Made by a program: the position numbers and the translations under genes. The notes under the pieces were generated by a model, which did no database searches, was not told the origin of the DNA, and saw nothing but the letters and a program-made list of their open reading frames with translations. From Ailurus styani (taxonomy: Eukaryota; Chordata; Mammalia; Carnivora; Ailuridae), in NCBI GenBank assembly GCA_002007465.1, contig LNAC01000008.1, positions 6,231,878-6,295,877 on the forward strand: a stretch of DNA of 64,000 nucleotides. Direction: 5' to 3'. Positions 36,346-49,467 of this stretch are shown here, piece after piece. Numbering within the stretch: position 1 is the stretch's first letter; every line of letters starts with the position of its first letter.

Positions 36346-37860
36346 TTTGGAAAAAGAACAAGCAGACACCACTGAGTCAGGCCACAGAGGCTGTGCTCAG
36401 AGACTCTACACATTTGCTAGAGGACCTTCCACAATCTGGGTCTCAGTCCAGCAGCCAATAAAAAGAGCCAAACACATCTGGTTTCAGATTCTGAGGACTC
36501 ACAAAATCAGGCAAGGTAGTCCTGGATTCAGGGAGAGAAATATCTCCATGGGTCTCCTTGGAGAGGACATGTGCATCGAGGAAGGTTGTTCTGAAGTCTT
36601 TTACACAAGAGCATCTTAAAAAAAAAAAAAAAAAAGGCTAAGTTTGGAAAGCCCCGTCTATCAGACCTCCTCTTCGGAGAGTCCCACATCAACGTATTAA
36701 AGGCTCCATAAATCTCAGAGCACAGGAGGGTACCTTTGTCTTTTTGCTCCTGTCCTTGTTTCTCTGTAGCACCTGCTAACTAGGGCATCATGGCGCACAG
36801 CACACCATCGACTGGGGCAATGTAATCAAAGTCCGTAACAAAATCTATGGAGTCCGCATGGCAGTGTGCTGGAAGGAGCCATTTCAAAATGAAAGGTTCC
36901 TCAATGTAGGTCAGCGATGACACATGGAAGCACAAGCCAGGACCGGGTGTGTTGGGGGTCGGGGAGGTGGGGATGGAGGGCAGCGCCTGCCTGCCTCACA
37001 CCTGCCTCGTTAAATTTGTGCAGATTAATGACCCCTTTCTGGACCCAGAGGACAGTCCCTGTTAAGGGATTGGGGCCATTCTTAGGATATGAGCTCTTCT
37101 TCTCTTTCTGGATTATGTGAGTGGAAATTTGTCCTTTATGCGTTTCCTCAAAGCAAAAGTAACCGTCTGGGACACCTTAGTGAAGTGAAAGTATGCTACT
37201 TGGAATTACACACACATTTTTCCCGACAGGAAGGTTCCACGCAAGGAGGAGAAAGAGAGGCCTGGTGGGGCGGGGTCATTCCGGGAACCCCCCTGCAGAA
37301 CCCCTGGGCCTGCTTCTGGAGTGCGGCCAACGCGGAACGACGGTCTGCAGTCTTGACCTTGGCAGCCCAGGCCCGTTTCTTTGGGTGGGTCAGGTTGGGA
37401 GCTTCCACAGAAGCAAGAGGCTGCCTCTCAAAGTCGCCCCACTTTCCAGCTCATTGTCTTTCCGGCTTGGGCTAGGGCTCTTCCTCCGTCCTCGGGGCGT
37501 GAGGATGCGGTGGAAGTCACCTGGCCCTCAGGTAGGAGAGAAGCCGGACGGGTGTCTCCTGGGGGTGGGGGGGGCTCTGGGACCTGCCTCGGCCAAGGGA
37601 TGAACTGAAGATCTCAAACAGTGAAGTACGAAACTCCCAGGGCTCCTGATAAAAAGTCAGATGTCCAGGCTGCATGCCAAACCTCTCTGAATCTGAATTT
37701 TCAGGGGGAAGGTGCTGGGTGTCTGTAGTTTAGCAAGAGTCTCAGGCCGAGGGACTCACCATCCTGCTCCTTATCTCCGCTGTGAAGATGGAGCCCCATT
37801 ATTGCTTCACATCTGAAAACCAGAGCCATTTCCTGGCTGAAAACATCCAGGGAGGTTTGC

Positions 37861-38100
37861 TGGGGGCGCGGGGGTGGGGGTGTCAGGCCCGATGAAGGTG
37901 TTCTCCTGAGTTCCCAGGTGTGCTGCGCTCGAATGGGCCTTTGCGGGCACCCCCCGCTGCCGCATCCCAGCCCTTCTCAGTTTATTCGACCTCCGCGTGC
38001 GAGGTTTGCGCAGACGCAGCTTGTCCAGGGAGCTTTCGGTAGGACCTCGAACCCCAGGCGCTCTCTCCCTTCCGCCTTTGTGCCTAGCAGTGTTTCTCCA
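37861..38100. promoter_or_regulatory. Short CpG-dense patch
   Basis: Hand count: 18 CpG in 240 bases, 78 C and 76 G, giving about 64% G+C and observed/expected about 0.73. That meets the loose CpG-island thresholds, but the patch is tiny and intergenic. No transcript is evident. Confidence 0.35.
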
Positions 38101-38250
38101 ACTTGAACGTGCCTACCTGCTGTCCTGGGATTTTGCTAAAATGCAGATTCTGATTCAGTAGGTCTGGGGTGGGACTTGACAGCCAGCCTTTCTGATCAAC
38201 TCCCAGGTGATGCGGACGGTGTGGGTCCACGGACCTCACGCTGAAGAGGG
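38086..38250 (-). repeat. MER5A-type hAT remnant
   Basis: 'tctgattcagtaggtctggg' and 'ctcccaggtgatgcggacg' match reversed MER5A. Confidence 0.75.
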
Positions 38251-39610
38251 AGGCCCCGGCCGGGTAGCACTGTTGTTGACTGCTTTCCGATTGTTCCATG
38301 TGGAGAGTAGGTCTTCCACGGCCCCACACCCCCATCCGCCCCCATCTCCGTACCGCGTCCACGGACATGCTTGCTCAGCTTTTGTGGGTTGGTGGGCACC
38401 AGGGGAGCTTTCAGAAAATCATAAACCCGGCCCAGTCGATCTGTAGGGTTCCATGGCCTGGATCCGGGACCAAGGGGAATTAGAAAAGTATCTTTGTCCC
38501 TCTCTCAGCCCTACGCTGCCTCAATTTTGATTCCTGTCTCTAAATCCCCTTACCCCACTTGTTCTTTGCCCCCCTGTCTTAACTTCTATAGAGGGATTGA
38601 AACTAACAACCTTCAATTTTCAGTGCTTAAAGTAATTTCCTTCTTGCGGGTTTTAAATTATCTCTGTGACTCATCTCTCCCTCTGCTATTCGAAAGTCTA
38701 CCTCTCCCTGTCCCCTGCCCATCCCCACACCCACTCACTCCTGGGATGTGTCACCTTGCTATGTCATGGCAACCTCCTCTCCAGGGCACAGAGTCTGCTG
38801 GTGCTTTCCCCATCCACACCTTGTTAACCCCCACCCCCCTTGGTTGTTTCCCACCCGGCCTCAGTTGTCACTCTTTTCTATCACTTGCTGTGCTTTTTGC
38901 AGAAGACCCACACAACCTCCAAGAGGAATGGGACAATTCACTGGTCATGGAGGCTCCCCGCAAGGGCTGGGACCAGAATGCAGCTAGCTTAGAACCTCAT
39001 GGATTCTTACCATTTCATTGCTGTTCGTTCACCTCACCCCATGTCACCGGGCAACGTCCACGTTGTCCTAACTGACATCTGTGGATCAACCCATAATGGG
39101 AGGAAGTGGGGACTGGCCTGGAGTAGGGGTCAGAGAAATGACTGGGCTGCCCAGTTGCACCAGGAGTGTCATATGGAGTAGCCTACCCAGTGTCCATGAG
39201 GGTGTCCTGACCCAGGTCCCAGCTTCCTCCCAAACAGCTCAGTGCAGTGATTGGTGCCTGGTAGCTAAAGTTACAGACACCACCTAAATGCATATCCCAA
39301 ACCCACACAGTCTGTCCTTTAGGGCCACACTATGGATCAGGAGTATCAAGAAGGCTGGGGACATCCAGGGGCAGGGAAGAGCATGAGCCTCCATAGCTCA
39401 GCAGGATTTCAGGGCCCCACATGGATAAACCAGAATTCACGGGGTGTACTCTCAAGCCAGAGCCAGAAAACATTGTTCCAGAGAATTAAGGGGGGGTGCG
39501 CCAGAGTTTCTCTTTTCTCCGTAGTGAAGACAACCTGGTACAAGATATAACACTAGCATTTGAAGCATACGATTTCAGGTGGTGTTGGTGGAGTTTGAAA
39601 GGAGGTGCAT

Positions 39611-40136
39611 GTGGCCCTTCTTTTCACCATATCTGTCTACAATCTCCAAGCTGTGGAAAGAGTCGAGATGCCCTTCAACAGATGAATGGATAAAGAAGAT
39701 GTGGTCCATAGAGATGATGGAATATTATGCAGCCATCAGAAAGGATGAATACCCAAGTTTTGTATCAACATGAATGGGTCTGGAGGAGATTATGCTGAGT
39801 GAAATAAGTCAAGCAGAGAAAGTCAATTATCATGTGGTTTCACTTATTGTGGAACATAAGGAATAAAATGGAGGACATTAGGAGAAGAAAAGGAAAAGTG
39901 AATTGGGGTAAATCGGAGGGAGAGACGGAAGATGAGAGACTGTGGATTCTGAGAAACAAACTGAGGGTTATGGAGGGGAGGGAGGTGAGGGGATGGGTGA
40001 GCCTGGTGGTGGGTATTGAGGAGGGCACATATTGCATGGAGCATTGGATGTGGTGCATAAACAATGAATCTTGGATCTCTGAAAAACTAAAATCAAATGA
40101 AAAAAATAATAAAAATTATTTCTTTAAATTAAAAAA
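39611..40136 (+). mobile_element. 5'-truncated carnivore L1 with target-site duplication
   Basis: End of ORF2 ('aacagatgaatggataaaga') plus 3' UTR, ending in an A-rich tail. Perfect 14-bp duplication GAAAGGAGGTGCAT at 39597-39610 and 40137-40150. Confidence 0.93.
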
Positions 40137-40150
40137 GAAAGGAGGTGCAT

Positions 40151-40649
40151 ATACTTTCCTCTTTACAGTGTTATTTTCAGTATTATTTATGTACTACTTA
40201 TTACATTATTGTTTACTTTTATGTTACTATTTTTTTAAGTGTGTTGAAAGTGGAGTTGTAATCTGATTGACGATCTAGCAGTTTGCTTTGCTAGAAGCCA
40301 TGATTTGGGGGAAACCTACTCTCTGTGGTAGAAAGACAAGCTCCTTATCTCATCAAGTTGTGACTTTCAGCACTTGTTTCTATTGGGTTGTTTATCATTT
40401 TCTTGCACATTTTTTAGAACTCTATAGATTTCAACATTTTATTGGACAGGTTAGCGCAAGCGTCTTTCTCAAACAATTGTGTTCACATTGAGTTTGTGAT
40501 GGTTCTGCAAAAATTTGAAAAATTTATATAATCGTCTGTTTATCCTTCTATAGCTTCTGAATTCATGGCCCACTATGGCTAATCTAAGGAAAAGCGATTG
40601 ATTTTTGTGTGTGCTGGAAGTTTCTTTCTCTTGGGTTTTGGACATGTGA
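40151..40649. other. Intergenic, no gene seen
   Basis: A+T-rich, no repeat that I can name. Confidence 0.4.
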
Positions 40650-41575
40650 AATTTTACTAATGTTTTTTTCTTGTTGTACTCATCATATTTCTTAGACCCT
40701 CTAAGATAATATTAAATTATAATGATGATGGCAAGCATCTATATGTGGTTTCTGAATCTCATTGGTTTAATTTTAATATTTTGCCATTTGGGGAAATATT
40801 TTTTGAGGATTTTTGGAAACAGATTTCATCACAAATAGTTCCGTGATTTCCCTTATTTTGGAACTAATTGCTATACTTTTATCCAATTATTCCTCAATTA
40901 TTACAATCATTTGGGTTTTGTTCTTTAATTTTTTTTAAGTTTTTACTTACTTACCCATTTAAGCAACCTCTACACCCAATGTAGGGCTTGAACTCACAAC
41001 CCTAAGATCAAGAGTCACATGCTTTTCCAACTAAATCAGGCAGGCACCCCTGATTTTTATTCTTTAATTTGTTGATCAAATGTATTAAGAGACTGGAGCT
41101 CCTAATTTGCACCACCTTTTTATGTTTACATAATATCGCTTGACCATAGATTATTATTCTTTTGATGTACTGCTGAATTTTATTCAGTCATATTGGATTT
41201 TTACAAACTTATATAAGTAAGGTCCATATATATTTGATTCTATCTTTGCAACAGGCTGACCTCGCAAAATTAAATAGGAAGTTTTCCATCTTTTTCTGTG
41301 AGCTTCAAACATTGAAATATCATTTAAAAAAATCTATTCTTAAAAGGTTAGGTAGAACTTAGCTGTGAAAACATCTGGTTCTTGTGTTTTGTTTTGTTTT
41401 TTTTCAAAGCAGATAATACTTTACCTTTCTATTTTTCTATTATTAACTGATCTCTTCATATTTCCCTCTTCTTGGCTGAATTTAGGTAATTTAAAACTTT
41501 CCAAGTAGTCTCCTGCATCCTCAAGATTTTCAAATGTATTGCCATGATGCTCTACATAGAATTCACCTATAATTG
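40650..41575 (-). repeat. Old L1 ORF2 fragment, antisense
   Basis: 'gctgacctcgcaaaattaaa', 'aacatctggttcttgtgttt' and 'ttcaaatgtattgccatgat' resemble reversed L1 ORF2. Interrupted by an old SINE. Confidence 0.6.
40932..41050 (-). repeat. Old, short CAN-SINE-type element
   Basis: 'ttgaactcacaaccctaaga' and 'gatcaagagtcacatgctt' followed by 'caggcaccc' form a reversed tRNA-like head without the GA-rich body. Imperfect flanking repeat around TTCTTTAATTT. Confidence 0.7.
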
Positions 41576-41579
41576 TACA

Positions 41580-42520
41580 ATCCCTTCCACATTTATGAAT
41601 ATGTCTCCCTTCTTATCCCTGATGAATGGCCAGTTCACAGAAGGGCAAATCAAAATAGCAAAAACAAAACAAAACACACACACACACACGTGCAAACACA
41701 CAAAAGTGTTACATTCAAAGCAAAATACCACTTTATGCCCATCAGACTAAACCACAATGGGAAGAGTGGGAATGCCCGAGTAAGGAGTTTATGAAGTGAA
41801 GGCAGAAGTGGGATCTTTCCTCATACACAGTCTGTGGAAAATGTAAATTACTGTAATGGTTTCAGAAAATAATGGGGGCAGGGTCTTTCAAACTGAAAAC
41901 ACATATGCTGTGTCTGCCCCAACCCCATTCTTGGCATTGGATGCCACAGAGATAAAAGTGCCAGTGACTGATATGTAAGGATATTTAAGTAGGAAAATAA
42001 AAAAAGCCTGGAAAGTGATTAATTCTAAATACTGGAAAGATTTAGTCAATGAGGGCCCTTACACACCCTACAAGTATTATTATGCCATTAAAAAGAAGGA
42101 ATTCAGGTTAACCAGCTGATTTGGAAAAATTTTCTGGAAGGTATTGTCGAATGAGGAAGTCAGTTGCAAGGAGCTATGTATTATGGGTTGTAAACAATGG
42201 CAAGGAAACAAAACAAAACAAACAATCCTGTGTATGAGTGTGGTGCATTGGGACAGAGAACGTGGTTCTCCATGAGACGTGGGGACTGCAGGCAGCAGGA
42301 CAGGGGATGGAGAGACTGCTGGAAAAAGAGAAACAAAAACTATGCTAAAAAGAAAAACATGCCCTCACCCATGCATGTATAATGTAATGCCATAAGTGTA
42401 AAATTATACTTGCAAGTGTGTATTTTTTTAATGAAGAAACTGGGAGAAAGATGAAGAGTTAAGTATCTATCTGTTGTATGGAGGGAATGCCTATAATTTA
42501 CCATAAAGTGAAAAATTGGT
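41580..42520 (+). repeat. Old L1 3' fragment
   Basis: 'ttatgcccatcagactaaac', 'ttcagaaaataatgggg' and 'attatgccattaaaaagaag' are in plus-strand L1 3' order, strongly diverged. Short CA run at 41676-41690. Confidence 0.5.
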
Positions 42521-42693
42521 AAGTTGAAGGGGAATGAGTAACATACAGTTATATATCCATGAAAGCAAGCAAAGAGAACCCTGGATATGCTCATGTTTCT
42601 CTTTGTATGAGCAAGGGGAGGGCAGAAGAAGAGATGATCATCTTTGCTATTATCATCTTTACCCATCTTTATACATTAAGATTTCATTTGCTT

Positions 42694-42900
42694 TGGGGCA
42701 CCTGGGTGGCTCAGTGGGTTAAAGCCTCTGCCTTTGGCTCAGGTCATGATCCTGGGATCAGGTCCTGGGATCAAGTTCCACAGGGGCTCCCTGCTCAGCA
42801 GGGAGCCTGCTTCCTTCTCTCTCTCTGCCTGCCTCTCCCCCTACTTGTGATCTCTCTCTTTGTGTCGAATAAATAAATAAAATCTTTAAAAAAAAAGAAA
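42694..42900 (+). repeat. CAN-SINE with target-site duplication
   Basis: 'ggggcacctgggtggctcag' head in the GTGGGTTAAAGC form. 'cctgggatca' is duplicated within the body. Perfect 16-bp duplication AAGATTTCATTTGCTT at 42678-42693 and 42901-42916. Confidence 0.95.
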
Positions 42901-43269
42901 AAGATTTCATTTGCTTCAACATGTATGTACTATCTTGGTGATCTAAAAACCACCAAAAAAGGAAAAGAAAGCAAAAAAAAAAAAGAGAAAGAAAAACTAA
43001 TCTGTAATTATTATTAACATTTTAAAATATAAGCTTTCTGGTCCTTTCTTTATTATAAAAGGCTGTCGGATGCTTTCTGATGGGAGTAGGTTGTCCCTCT
43101 TCTTGTGATGTTAGTGGTCACGGATGACCATTGCCTGCATGTATGGATTCATTATGGGTTACAAAGTGGTGATATTATCATCCTATTGTTTCTTCTTGAT
43201 TTATTACCTGGACTCCTTCTATAAAGAGAAACATCCTCTCCTCTAGTAGTTGACTGCAATAATAATTTT

Positions 43270-43412
43270 TTTTATTTTTTATTTTTTTATTATGCTCAGT
43301 TAGCCACTGTATAGTATAGTACATTGTTTTTGATGTAGTGCTTATGCTAAGTGAAGTAAGTCAAGCCGAGAAAGACAATTATCATATGGCTTCACTCGTA
43401 TGTGGAACATAT
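43270..43412 (-). mobile_element. Very short twin-primed L1 insertion
   Basis: Left part (to about 43338) is the reversed L1 3' end with T-rich tail ('tatgctcagttagccactgt'). Right part is plus-strand L1 from upstream of the 3' UTR ('aagtgaagtaagtcaagcc'). Flanking 14-mers GCAATAATAATTTT (43256-43269) and GCAACAGTAATTTT (43413-43426) match at 12 of 14 positions. Confidence 0.8.
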
Positions 43413-43476
43413 GCAACAGTAATTTTAAGGACTCTACTGGTTAGATCATCTTGCTGTGGCAAAAGTCAGTATTTAG

Positions 43477-43481
<5 letters not shown>

Positions 43482-43522
<41 letters not shown>
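43482..43522 (+). repeat. (CA)n microsatellite
   Basis: About 20 uninterrupted CA units. Confidence 0.97.
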
Positions 43523-43524
<2 letters not shown>

Positions 43525-46260
43525 CACCCCATTCAACACTTGTTGTTCAGAACGTACACATCCTGAAATCACTCTAGTCTGAGCAGCGTGCTTGACCACG
43601 TCCTCGTTTCTTATCCCACAGTGATTCTACACTTTCTCTGAATCCACTGTCTCTAGTCCATCCCAGTGTCCTCCATGACCAGATCAAACTTCCTGAAAGA
43701 ACTCACCCTTCATGTTCACATCAGTTACATTTCTTCAAAAAGCTGCTGATACTGACACTTATGCTCCAGATGGACTTTTTGGAAGGATGTACAGGAAGGT
43801 TGCAGAATAGAAGCATGAGCTGGGCAGTCTGGCATTGGGAAGGACAGTGACTGAAAACTCTGGAGGCGGTGGGGGGTGGTGATCTCAGCCTCTAGAGTTC
43901 ATGGACATGCTCTTGAGATAACTCACTTCTACCCACCCTTGGCCCCAGAATGGTTTCATTTAAAGGTTCAGAATGATTTTGTTTGAAATTTTTGAATCTG
44001 ATCATGCAGTGTGGGTCAGCTCTACAACCAGGGAGCAGAGGGAATTTCTATGAGCTGACTGATGTCTTTCTGGAAGTTCATCGTAGTCCACCCATTGGCT
44101 ACTTGCAAACACACACTTGACCTTTCTTCTCGATTATCCAGAGGTGACCCTGGACAATAAGTCAGCTGCAAAAGCACTCAACTCCTCCATCGAGGTGGTG
44201 GGGAAATCCCCAAAGTTGACACCCTCTGCTGCACCTAGAGTGAACCTTGAGTTCCCTGTCCATGCTCTCCCAGGGATGCCAATTTCTACTGGAGTTTCAC
44301 GGTGAGCCTGTTGATAATCCGCAGCCTGAGAACCAAATGCTACTGTAACTGGAACCAACATTACTGATACACAATATGGCGAGAAGTAAATAGGGAAGAG
44401 AAGCATAGGCAGAAACAAGACTTATTTTTGCAACTGGTATTTAAGACTCTCCTCCACAACTGTTTCATGTTCCCCTTTCCTTTGGCCACCAGCTCCGTGG
44501 GTGGAGTCCTTCGGAGTGGCCCAAGCTGTCATTCCTCAGCCATCTGAGATATCCCTAGACAGTCTATATAGGACCATAGTAGTTTCGGTTAACTCTTACT
44601 TGGGGATATAATAATATAAGATGCACAAAATGTTCCCCTAGATTTCACATATATAATCTTCCAGAATATACATCTTTCAGGGGGTGGGGCATTTCTCTGT
44701 GCAAGGAAATGACAGCAAGGTCAGGTGGCATTCTCAGTTTCCAATGAAGGGGAAATTTGGGGGTCACTTGGGCACTAACACCCTGTGACCAGTGGGGCCT
44801 GGAGGTGTGAGGACAGGAAGTCATATTTATGAGTGGATCATTAGGTAAAAACATGAGATATGTCATCATCTCTTGCCTCTGTCCACCCATCTCCACCTGT
44901 GGTTCCTGGACCTATGCCTTCTGGTTCTGGTTCGGAGGCTAGATCATCTCAATCTTCAGGATCCTGTCTCAACTGCTAATTCAGCTGAATGTTTATATAA
45001 GTTAAAAAATCCAGGGATTGTTCAGGCACAGTAAGAAAAGAAGAGTGTTCGTCTTTAGGCATATCTTAAGACTTCCCAATACATTTCTAGTTCTTGAAAT
45101 AACCGCACAGATGTTGCTCTCCTTTTTTCTATTTTAACTCCTTCTGAGTCACAAGAAACAAAACAGCACATAGATATTTTGACGAGGACCCTGGATGGAT
45201 AGAGTTTATGTGAGAATGCAACGCCATTCAAAAATGTGGTTGAGGGGGTGGGTAAAAACATGGTTAAAAGAATCGAATTTTGACTTCAACTTTGATCTTA
45301 GTCACTGGAAGGACAAGAATCTAGATGCTTGTCTCCATGTCATTTTGGGGATTTCTGAACTTATGGCTGCTCGGCGGTGATGGGATCGTGCCAGTTCCCA
45401 TTGGAGAAATGCATGCAACAGAAGCACAAGTTCATTGTAAATAATAGGAATTTCACTTCCAATATAAGGAAACATTTAGGTGTCACTGAGAGTGAAAAAT
45501 CTCCTTACCTGCTTTATGTGTTGAAGTCCTGTCGATCAATTGAAATATGAAAGTATGTTGACTATGGCAAGAGCAAAATGTGACCAAAACTAATGATAAT
45601 ACCAGCTGTCCCTTTTAGGAACGAAAATCAAGATGTTTCAAACGGTTAAACAAATACACAAAATAAAATGAAGTTAAAAGCAGTGAGACGAGAGAGTGCA
45701 TGTCATCTGGACAATATAGGAAGCACACTGTGTCAGCTTTGGGCAGACAGGTGCATATGAGCATGGAAATAACATTGAAAGGCAGACAAGAAAGAAAATA
45801 GGTCGCGAGATTCAGTGGAATCACACTGACTTCTTCCATGCTTTTACTTTATTTGCCTGTCAAGAGATTTCTGGGTCTTCTATGGATAGCAAAAAGTGAA
45901 TCTGAAGGGAAAAAAAATATACACTTAGTGGAAAACCTTGACTGGTGTCAAGTGTTGTGTAAGTATCACAGAGAACAGAAAACACAGGGTAATGCAATGA
46001 GTGGTCTAGGGATTACAAGCATGGTATGTTTTGTTCACACCTTTCAGAAAGCACCCACAACACAGCAGAATGCAGCAGAATTGTTGGGCGTAAGCAAAAA
46101 GGTAGAAGGCCACTTGTATTATTCAGTTTTTAGCCAAAGGTAAACTACATGGCATCTCCAAAACAGTGAAACTGCTTTGGTACACGTTTATCCCAAATGC
46201 TCAAACAAATGGCATAGCATCGGTGATGTGTTAGAAAGACTGCTTGATCAAAAGAAGTGG
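43523..46260. other. Intergenic, no gene seen
   Basis: No gene-like structure. Small open frames on both strands around 44117-44418 overlap each other and look random. Confidence 0.45.
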
Positions 46261-46266
46261 AATCAG

Positions 46267-46451
46267 GGACACCTGGGTGGCTCAGTCACTTAAGCATCTG
46301 ACTCTTGATTTCAGCTCAGGTCATGATCTCAGGGTTGTGAGATGGAGCCCCACGTTAGGCTCCATGATGGGTGGGGAGCTTGCTTAGGATTCTCTCTCTT
46401 CCTCTGCCCCTCTGCCCCTCCACTCACCACCCATCCTGATCTCTTTCTCAA

Positions 46452-46517
<66 letters not shown>

Positions 46518-46523
46518 AAGAAA
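46267..46523 (+). repeat. CAN-SINE ending in an (AAAG)n tail
   Basis: 'gggacacctgggtggctcag' head of the 'ctgactcttgatttcagctc' type. The tail has expanded into (AAAG)n at about 46451-46523. Confidence 0.93.
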
Positions 46524-49453
46524 GTCTAATCGTATGCTTGACAGATAACAGTACTGGCATAGAACCTGCTAACAACCAACAGTTGTATGTGGAAAAATAG
46601 CTGATTTACTGGAAGCCTTTGAAGAAGTCATCTTGAAAGCACAAGTATTTTGGACTCAACATGCTGTAAGGTCCTGCTGTCCTTCCACTCCAGAGCTGTG
46701 TATGCAATGAGAACTGAAATGCAGACAGAATCTGAGACAATTTTTAAAAATACTGAATGCTGGTCACATTGCTTCATAGCACATTACTAGATTCAAGATT
46801 TAAAAACAAAGATTTCTCTACTGCTTGTTAGGAACTCCAAGAGCATGGGGAAATATCAGAAATTTAAAAATGAAAGTGAAGGTGGTCATCATAATCCTGT
46901 GTCTTCGCTTGGGTTCCCCAGAAGGCAGAGCCCAAGGTCCGGCTTTTGTGCCAGAACCTCATCAAGGTATGTGACCTCGGGTGGCAGAGGTGAGGGAAGG
47001 GGTGGTAAACAGGGAGGGAGCAAGGAGTACACATGTGTGCTGTGGCCACTGCCATGGGTGCTGGAAGCTGAGGTGCTTCTCAGGATTGTCCATCTGGAGG
47101 TTAGATTGACATTTAACTCCACCAGCTGCTCTCTCCCATTGGTCAAAGTTCCGCCCCTGGACACTGAGTCCCCTGCATTTGCAGCTTACACAAGTGTGGG
47201 TGCCTTGTGTGACGGAAGCATCTGGGTAAGGTAGTGAGATGCATGGCCCTGAGCTGGACCAGATGCCACCAGGCTGCACCTGTTGTGAGGTGGACTGGAG
47301 CCCCCAGAAGAAAAAGCTGAGAAGATTAGAATTGGCTCTTAAGAGGTGTTCAGATAGTTGGCTTCTGAGAATACTGTTCCAAAGGCATCTTCTTCAAACA
47401 CTGCTTGATGAAATTGCATTATCACCGGCGATGGTATCTTTAATTCCAGGAGTTGAGGAAGAGATAAACTTTGGTTGATGACCACGAGAGATAAAGAAAG
47501 GAAAGCTTAGTAATTTGGTGATGACAGCACTCCCATGGGCGCTTCCCCAAAATGGCACAGCAAACACAAAACCTTGCTCCTCCACCAATCTTGGTTGGAG
47601 ACAGTAACTGTGTAGTATCTTACATGTGCCACGTACTGACCACAGGAGCCGCGGAATGCTGATGGTGCAGAGAAGTGATTATCTTTGTACCATGATGTCA
47701 AACTTTAAGAATTAGAGCACTCACTTTGAATACAACTGCAGTGATAATTACACATTTTGATTTGTTCTTCAATCTCAGCCATTTTTTTCTTTGGGGGGGC
47801 GCCCATCCATTCGGGCCTTAAATATGACCAGGTATTGAGTTTTAGCTAACACTGGACCATTCAGCATTTACCTAGAATGTGCAGTTGGTTGGCCTCCAAT
47901 TTAATATTATCCTAATACTCTTATAATACTTCAGTGACCTTACTGGGCTCTGTTTGCTCACTGTTTGGGCTACTGAGAAGCATGTGGTCAAGTGTGTGTT
48001 CACCTCTGTCAATTGTCAGGGCCTTAGAGTGGGCTATAAGGAATTCTGTTATGGTTTAATCTCACTCTCCTACTCTTATTTTGTTTTTGCTCTTACTTCC
48101 TCATCTAATGACATCAAATAATTTAAAGGTACTTTTTGTGAAAATTGTAACAACGTGTCATTAAGAAATACCTCTCCCCACTCCTGCACATGCCTCTGAG
48201 GCAACCGCCGGCATTCCTGCTGGCCATTTCTCCTAGAGCTTACTTACTTGGTTTATCACGGTGTATCAATTTTAGACATTTTTAAATTGGTTTCCTGTTC
48301 TTGTAGATGAGGGTTTCGCTCCCTTGCACTTCCTTCCCCTCCCTGCATCTTCTCAGTAGGGTTATTTTCCAGTTTCTTGTTGAGTCAATACTTAGCGTTC
48401 ACATTATTATGACTACATTAATAACATTCACTGTGGAGCCAATGTGCTGTGTTCCTGGAATTGATAGCAGATTCTTCCCCACGCTCTCCCCAAGCTGATA
48501 AGGGTTGTTTTTTTTTTTTTTATCTGTCACCAATTTTCCAAAATGCTCCAATCTGGTCTGTCGATTGTTGCCTAGCAATAATTTTTCAGAACACTCAAAC
48601 CCCACAAATTCTATGTTCTTTCTCAAGACTTGTGTGGACTGATCGCTCCAGGGGTCCTGAAGTTCCTTTTGCTGCTTTCCTATGTTGAACGCTGTTTCTG
48701 GGATCCTGGGATCCCCTTCTTTCTTGCTTACTCCCTCATTTTGCCGAAGCATATATTTTGTCCCTTCTTGGGAAGGAGTAAAATGGAGGCAGATGTTCAG
48801 TCCTTACATGTGTCAAAGTATCCATTCTCTCCCTTCAGACTTGATCTTTACTTGAGCTCCGAATAGATTTCCAGGTTGAACAAAAAATTGTCTCAAAACT
48901 GCACAGTCGCTGCTCCACCATCTTTCATCAGTCAGTGTTGTTGAGGGTCTGACACTATGTCCATTTCAGTTCCTTTTATTGCCCACTTTTTTTCTCCTTG
49001 AAAGCTCTCCATAGACTTGTCTACCCCTGCTGTTCTAGAAGTTTGTAAGGGTGTATTTGCAGGGAGTCCATGTCCTTTTATTGAGCTGGACACCTGGTGT
49101 CCCCTCATTCAATAGGGCACCGTACTTCCATTCTGGGAACTTCCCCTGGCTCACTACTACCAGGATGACATGATAATATGCTTTCCAACATTTTTTTTTC
49201 CTCTCCTATTCCACTCTCCTTAGGTGAAATTTTGGACACCATCCTACATGCCGCCCCCCTTCTTTCCCATGACTAGCCTCTGATTTTCCCAGCCATTGCC
49301 CAGTGGCTAAGCATGTAGGCTCTAAAGTCAGGTCTTGGTTCTAATTATTACTATTGTCTGTTCACAGTTTGTTTTTCTACTCAGCTTTATCTTTCAAGCC
49401 TTTTGTTTACTTTTCTTATACAATTTCTGATATTATAGTTTTATTTTCCAAGA
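46524..49453. other. Intergenic with unassigned old repeats, no gene seen
   Basis: 46896-47230 begins 'cttgggttccccagaaggc', as in some old LTR-type repeats, but I cannot name the family. The rest is unrecognised apart from a weak MIR-like stretch near 49286-49350. Confidence 0.4.
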
Positions 49454-49467
49454 ATGTTTTCCAATTT

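Larger units (their letters stand above)
35336..39596. other. Intergenic, G+C-rich, no supported gene
   Basis: Largely unique sequence with a MIR (36262-36345), MER5A-type elements (38086-38250 and possibly 37620-37760), an A run near 36618-36636 and a CpG-dense patch at 37861-38100. A 193-codon open frame at 38494-39075 shows no recognisable domain. Confidence 0.5.

Noticed and set aside
39832..40266. 144-codon plus-strand frame
   Set aside because: It runs through L1 3' UTR and tail; this frame recurs as L1 sequence elsewhere in the window.
46451..46523. Regular tandem units considered as a CRISPR-like or satellite array
   Set aside because: Simple AAAG expansion of a SINE tail; no spacers, and the organism is a mammal.
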